From an uncultured bacterium (GTDB lineage: Bacteria; DRYD01): a stretch of DNA of 64,000 nucleotides. Positions within the stretch are counted from its first letter, which is position 1. Each line of letters starts with the position of its first letter. The stretch lies in assembly GCA_937139605.1 (NCBI GenBank), contig CAKZQG010000002.1, forward strand, positions 1 to 64,000. The letters run 5' to 3'. The notes under the pieces were generated by a model, which did not search any database, had not been told where the DNA came from, and saw only the letters and a list, made by a program, of their open reading frames with translations. Position numbers and translations under genes: made by a program. This document shows positions 60,247 to 64,000 of this stretch, piece by piece.

Positions 60247-62226
60247 TTATCCGAATAGCATTATAGCGAAGGCTTTTGTCCAGTATTTTATAGCGGTATT
60301 AAAGTCTTTGTTATTGAAATAGATAACGGCGATATTAAAATAAGCTAACCAGTATTTTGGATTAATTTCTATAACTCTTTCCCATTCCATTATTGCTAAT
60401 TTATATTTACCTTCAATATAATATGCTTCGCCTAAATTATAATGTGCTTGCCAATGTTTTTTGTTGATAGTTGTAACTTTTTGCCAATTTTTTATAGCAG
60501 TTTCAATATCTCCGAATTCGAAGTAACTGACATTTGCGATGTTCCAATATGGTTCCCACATATCGGGGTTATAGAAAGTTGTTTTTTTCCAATATTCTAG
60601 TGCTAGTTCTACGTTGCCTTGTAGATAGTAAGCGTTAGCTAAGTTATAGTAAGCTTTCCAGAGTTTAGGGTTATAATTAACAGCTTTTAGCCATAAATCT
60701 ATAGCGCTAATAATATCAGAAGCCTCAAAATAAAGGTTAGCTAAATTATAATAAGCTTCAGAAAAGGAGGGGTTTAGTTCTATACATTTTTCTAACATTT
60801 CTTGTGCTTTTTGGTAATCGCCTATCTCTAAATTATATAGAGCTAAGCTATAATAAGACATAACAAAATTAGGATCAATTTCTATGACTTTGTTCCAATA
60901 ATGTAAGGCTTCTTCAATCCTATCTTGAGAATAATATGCGTTTGCTAAATTATACATTGCATCAACTAAGTTAGGGTTGATTACTAATGCTTTTTGCCAA
61001 TTATCTATGGCTTCTTCTATGAATCCTTTTTTATAAAGTGCGTTAGCTAAGTTATGATAACCTGGCGCAAACTTAGGGTTAAGCAAAACTACTTTTTTAT
61101 AATGTTCTATAGCTTTATCTAAATCATTTACTCTATAAAATGCTGAGGCTATATTATAGTGAGTAACAAAGTTATTAGGACTTAGTTCAACTGCTTTTTT
61201 ATATTCATTTAAAGCTATATCTAATTTAGATAACCCATCATATGCTGTCCCTAAGTTATTGTGAATTAGGGGATTAAAGGGATCATATTCTGCTGCTTTT
61301 TCCCATTCTAATATAGCTAATTCTAAGTTCCCTTGTTTGTAGTAGTTAGTGCCTAAGGTGTTATGCATAACAGCTTTTGCTGGGGATATGTTCCATTTTC
61401 TTTGTTCTTTTTTTATTTCTATTAATGAGTTTATTATATCTCTAAAGCTATCTGGTCTAAGATCGGGATCCTTAGATAAGCATTTTGATATTAAATCACT
61501 TAGAGCTATTGGAATTTTATTATTAATTTTATTTAGATCAGTAGCTTTATCGTTTATAATACTTTCAATAGTTTTAGTTATGGAATCTTTTAAGAATGGG
61601 TGTGTTCCTGTGGTAAAATAATAAAATAATAAAGCCCAGGAGAATATATCGGTTTTTTTAGTTATATTTGAGCTTTTATTACATTGTTCAGGAGCCCAGA
61701 ATATTAGCTTTTCACTAAATTGATTGCTGTTAAATAGATAATTAGAATCTATATATCCGAATGCTAAATTAGTTATTTTAAAAATATCTCCAGTAAATAT
61801 AATATTTTTAGGTTTTAGATCCTTAAACAATACGTTATATTCGTGTATGTAAGCTAAAACTTTGGCTAATTCTAAAAAGAAATCGATATATTTTTCTAAT
61901 TCTTTTTCATCTGTTATTTTTTTAGGTTGGATTATTTCAGTTAGCATTAATCCATCGACTTTTTCGAAAGCGATATAGAATATCCCTTCCTGTTCATTAA
62001 GTTCATAAATATGAGCTACATTAGGGTGTTTTATTTTTGATGCTAACTGAATCTCTTTTAATAGGTTATCTCTATTTTCTGATTCTTCTAATAAGACAGG
62101 ACTTAGTAATCTTAAAAATACTTCTTTGTTAATAATAGGATCAAAAGCAATATAGATTTGCCCTAAGGGGCTGGAATCGTATTCTTCTTTTACTTGATAT
62201 CTCCCTATTGTTGCTGTAAATTGCAT
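60247..62226 (-). CDS. degenerate Ser/Thr kinase domain fused to TPR repeats
   Basis: This 659-aa cytoplasmic protein has an N-terminal PknB-like kinase domain (about 9-275) and about ten TPR repeats (about 285-655). Several catalytic features are lost: the glycine loop reads YDSSPLGQIY; the VAIK lysine is Arg39; and DFG is replaced by Asn153-Leu154-Ala155. The catalytic loop keeps FKDLKPKN (Asp136, Lys138, Asn141) and the APE motif (178-180). It is probably a pseudokinase or an unusual kinase. The TPR block has regular W/L..G..Y..A..P repeats (YYNLANAYY). It starts the operon with the TGS protein, tpiA and dprA. Confidence 0.85.
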   Translation of the reverse strand: MQFTATIGRYQVKEEYDSSPLGQIYIAFDPIINKEVFLRLLSPVLLEESENRDNLLKEIQLASKIKHPNVAHIYELNEQEGIFYIAFEKVDGLMLTEIIQPKKITDEKELEKYIDFFLELAKVLAYIHEYNVLFKDLKPKNIIFTGDIFKITNLAFGYIDSNYLFNSNQFSEKLIFWAPEQCNKSSNITKKTDIFSWALLFYYFTTGTHPFLKDSITKTIESIINDKATDLNKINNKIPIALSDLISKCLSKDPDLRPDSFRDIINSLIEIKKEQRKWNISPAKAVMHNTLGTNYYKQGNLELAILEWEKAAEYDPFNPLIHNNLGTAYDGLSKLDIALNEYKKAVELSPNNFVTHYNIASAFYRVNDLDKAIEHYKKVVLLNPKFAPGYHNLANALYKKGFIEEAIDNWQKALVINPNLVDAMYNLANAYYSQDRIEEALHYWNKVIEIDPNFVMSYYSLALYNLEIGDYQKAQEMLEKCIELNPSFSEAYYNLANLYFEASDIISAIDLWLKAVNYNPKLWKAYYNLANAYYLQGNVELALEYWKKTTFYNPDMWEPYWNIANVSYFEFGDIETAIKNWQKVTTINKKHWQAHYNLGEAYYIEGKYKLAIMEWERVIEINPKYWLAYFNIAVIYFNNKDFNTAIKYWTKAFAIMLFG

Positions 62227-62422
62227 TTTTGTTTTACTACTTTATTTTTTATTATCAGCACGATACATTACTTTTTTAATTTTCAACATTTTCTGTCTAA
62301 CTTCCTTTTTAAAATATTTTTTTGTTTTATTATTAACATATTTTTAAAATTTTTAAATTTGATTAAAAGGTTGTTTTTGTTAATTAAAAGATATAAAAAG
62401 TATTAAAAATTATAAATAGGTT

Positions 62423-63382
62423 ATGTTGGGAAAAATAAAAACTTATGTAAAACCGAAGGATTTGGAATTAGGTGTTTTAAAGAAACATAAATTTTCTTTA
62501 TCTAAGGATTTAAAAAGTGAATTAGAAATGGATTTATATGTACAAGCGGAAGCAAAATCGGAATTTGACTTAAATTTTGGGAAAACTAAGCGAGATCAAA
62601 ATAACAATATCATTTATAACCAAGGCTTAAAAACTAATTTATATGCAGTAATAGGAGCAGGTTTAGAAAATTCTATAACGATTAACAATAAAAATGATTC
62701 TATTACAACAACTATTGAGATTTATAATACTTTATATGGCGATGGTTTTTTATTTGAATTCTATAGAAGTGCTATATTAAATACTAATAGCTGGATACTG
62801 AAATACTATTTTAATTTAAGCTTAGGAATAGGAACTTTAATAGAACCATTTACATTGGTAGGCATAGGACAGGTAATTAATAAAATTTTACAATTTGATA
62901 TTTTAACAGCTATTGAAGGAGAAGTTGATCTTAAAGAAAAAGCCAAAGAATCTAAAAATAAACTTTATAAATATGCTAAAAATATTCTATATAATGAATT
63001 TAATGAATTTAATAAAATAAGTATTCCAAAAGGAAAGATAAAAAACAAAAATATACAAACTGAAAAATTATTAAAGCAGAAAGCTTTGATAAAAGCTTGG
63101 GAAATTAAACATTATCAAATTAAGCAAAATTTAATTAGCTATGCTAAGAATAAAATTACTAATATTATTCCTTCATTTTTAAATACTTTAACTGAAATTA
63201 TTAATAATTCAATTGATAAAAAGATTAAAAATAAACTCATAAAAAAATCTGCTTTTTTTATAATTTCAAATATTAAAAATGTAATAAATAACTTATCAAG
63301 TGTTTTTTTATTAGCTATATTTTCAAAACCAGTAGAAAAAGTTATTAGTGAGATAACATTAAAAGATCTTAAGAAAGTGTAA
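62423..63382 (+). CDS. unknown 319-aa protein
   Basis: I do not recognise this protein. Residues 1-130 are soluble-looking and rich in Lys, Asp and Asn. Residues about 130-170 include a hydrophobic Gly-containing stretch (LSLGIGTLIEPFTLVGIGQVI), and the C-terminus is Lys/Ile/Asn-rich with a second hydrophobic part (SVFLLAIFSKP). The hydrophobic regions faintly recall the glycine-rich proteins at 4052 and 45357. It is divergent from the kinase gene and convergent with the reverse-transcriptase gene at 63415. Confidence 0.65.
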   Translation: MLGKIKTYVKPKDLELGVLKKHKFSLSKDLKSELEMDLYVQAEAKSEFDLNFGKTKRDQNNNIIYNQGLKTNLYAVIGAGLENSITINNKNDSITTTIEIYNTLYGDGFLFEFYRSAILNTNSWILKYYFNLSLGIGTLIEPFTLVGIGQVINKILQFDILTAIEGEVDLKEKAKESKNKLYKYAKNILYNEFNEFNKISIPKGKIKNKNIQTEKLLKQKALIKAWEIKHYQIKQNLISYAKNKITNIIPSFLNTLTEIINNSIDKKIKNKLIKKSAFFIISNIKNVINNLSSVFLLAIFSKPVEKVISEITLKDLKKV

Positions 63383-63414
63383 GTTTTTTATTAATTTTTT
63401 AGGATATTTTTATA

Positions 63415-64000
63415 TTATTGGAATATTTCGGATAATCGGGTGTGGTATTTTTTATAAAGGTTGTTATATTTATTAGGATTTATAAAGTTTAGGTATGATA
63501 GTTTTCCTTTAAGAGTTTCTATTTTTTCTTTGGTTAATTTATTTTTATTAAAAGATAGGTTATGGATTTCTGCGCGTAGATTTTTATAATATTTTTTATT
63601 TATATTTATTTTTTGGTTTATAGATAATCCTAATACTATTTTTCTTTTTTTTAGGACTCTTATTTTTGAATCGTTTATTTTTAGTTTATTTTTAGCAATT
63701 ATTTTTTTTAATTCTATTATTATTTTGTTTGTGATGTTTTTTAAATCTTGACCTTTTAAGGAGGTATTGAATGATATTATGATATTATCTGCGTAAATTG
63801 TGTGATCTATTGATGAGATGTTGTTATCATTTTGCAGGGTTTTGAAGTAGTTTTTAATTTGGTTGTTTATGTTAGTTATAATGAGATTAGCGATTGTAGG
63901 GCTTGTGGGGCTGCCTATTGGTAAGGCACATTTAGTTTTAATCTTATTATCTTCTTGGTATTTTATTTTAGTTGTAGTTAAGGCAGTTAAGAAGGCAGCT
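63415..64000 (-). CDS. retron-like reverse transcriptase, 3' part (gene continues beyond the window)
   Basis: A leftward open frame runs from the right edge to a TAA at 63415-63417, giving the last 195 residues. RT motifs are clear: the motif-4-like ALPIGSPTSPTIANLI, the motif-5 (box C) TIYADNIIIS, and the downstream KIVLGLSINQKININKKYYKNLRAEIHNL (in parts). The LPxGxPTSPxxxN and (V)xGLxxNxKxN features are those of retron and Abi-type RTs rather than group II intron RTs (which have GTPQGGxxSP). The box reads YADN instead of YADD. The 5' part, with motif A and any msr/msd RNA, is outside the window. Confidence 0.8.
   Translation of the reverse strand, partial: AAFLTALTTTKIKYQEDNKIKTKCALPIGSPTSPTIANLIITNINNQIKNYFKTLQNDNNISSIDHTIYADNIIISFNTSLKGQDLKNITNKIIIELKKIIAKNKLKINDSKIRVLKKRKIVLGLSINQKININKKYYKNLRAEIHNLSFNKNKLTKEKIETLKGKLSYLNFINPNKYNNLYKKYHTRLSEIFQ

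Noticed and set aside
61349-61621. Rightward 90-aa frame inside the kinase-TPR gene
   Set aside because: It is an antisense shadow of the pseudokinase coding region with no ribosome site.
1-64000. CRISPR arrays, insertion-sequence transposases, prophage modules
   Set aside because: I saw no regularly spaced repeats, transposase domains or phage structural genes. The only mobile-type signals are the intron-like fragment, the GC-rich palindromes, the AAA/PD-(D/E)XK gene and the edge reverse transcriptase.

Overview
The window is a gene-dense, extremely AT-rich stretch of bacterial chromosome. The standard code fits: TGG is the Trp codon and TGA is never read through. Arg is mostly AGA/AGG and Ile is often ATA. 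An alginate-export-type outer-membrane beta-barrel points to a diderm (Gram-negative) cell. A prepilin peptidase and a prepilin-like protein point to type IV pilus or competence machinery, and dprA agrees with that. I cannot name the phylum; many proteins are so diverged that only family-level calls are safe.

Layout. 0-7.5 kb: nitroreductase, sufU, a Wzx-type flippase split by a frameshift, pilD, a small glycine-rich membrane-active-looking protein, then leftward sufS and pgk. 7.5-13 kb: a rightward run of D-2-hydroxyacid dehydrogenase, tRNA-Pro(CGG), dnaA, a PQ-loop protein, coaX, leuA and a YdcF-like protein. The dehydrogenase stop codon lies inside the tRNA, and dnaA starts 9 nt after the tRNA. 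13.3-14 kb: a strongly translated small repeat protein. 14-27.4 kb: a leftward run of eleven genes, read 5' to 3': galT, a SPOR protein, AMMECR1, an ACT protein, an unknown, gcvT, a 1400-aa TPR protein, a 940-aa unknown, a roadblock-like protein, an RsbW/RsbT-like ATPase and uppS. 27.6-45.2 kb: a rightward series with a pilin-like protein, MEMO, leuD, glyA, a dead M16 peptidase homologue, a HEAT-repeat protein, ftsE, a GAF/HD-GYP phosphodiesterase, an apparent group II intron remnant, a BatA-like VWA protein, a BKACE enzyme, a GreA-like protein, a G5/3D protein, ndk, a GT4 glycosyltransferase and fused otsA-otsB.

45.3-53.5 kb: a second glycine-rich small protein, a potentially structured intergenic element, tRNA-Leu(UAG), and a molybdenum-cofactor neighbourhood (LuxR-type regulator, moaD, moaE, radical SAM/SPASM, moeA, alginate-export-type porin, moeB). 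53.5-57.1 kb is the accessory patch: GC-rich palindromes, a secreted-looking delta-60 repeat protein with exact 180-bp DNA repeats, an AAA-ATPase/PD-(D/E)XK protein, and a truncated copy of the delta-60 gene joined to a decayed leftward gene. 57.1-62.2 kb: a leftward operon of a TPR protein with a degenerate Ser/Thr kinase domain, a TGS protein that looks like YchF without its P-loop, tpiA and dprA. The right edge holds an unknown protein and the 3' part of a retron-like reverse transcriptase with a YADN rather than YADD box.

The genes connect in several ways. Central glycolysis (pgk, tpiA), leucine synthesis (leuA, leuD), one-carbon metabolism (gcvT, glyA), Fe-S assembly (sufU, sufS), Moco synthesis and trehalose synthesis are each only partly represented here. 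The most unusual material is the tRNA/dnaA arrangement, the pseudokinase-TPR plus pseudo-YchF operon, the TPR/roadblock/ATPase gene run, the two glycine-rich proteins and the reverse transcriptase at the edge.
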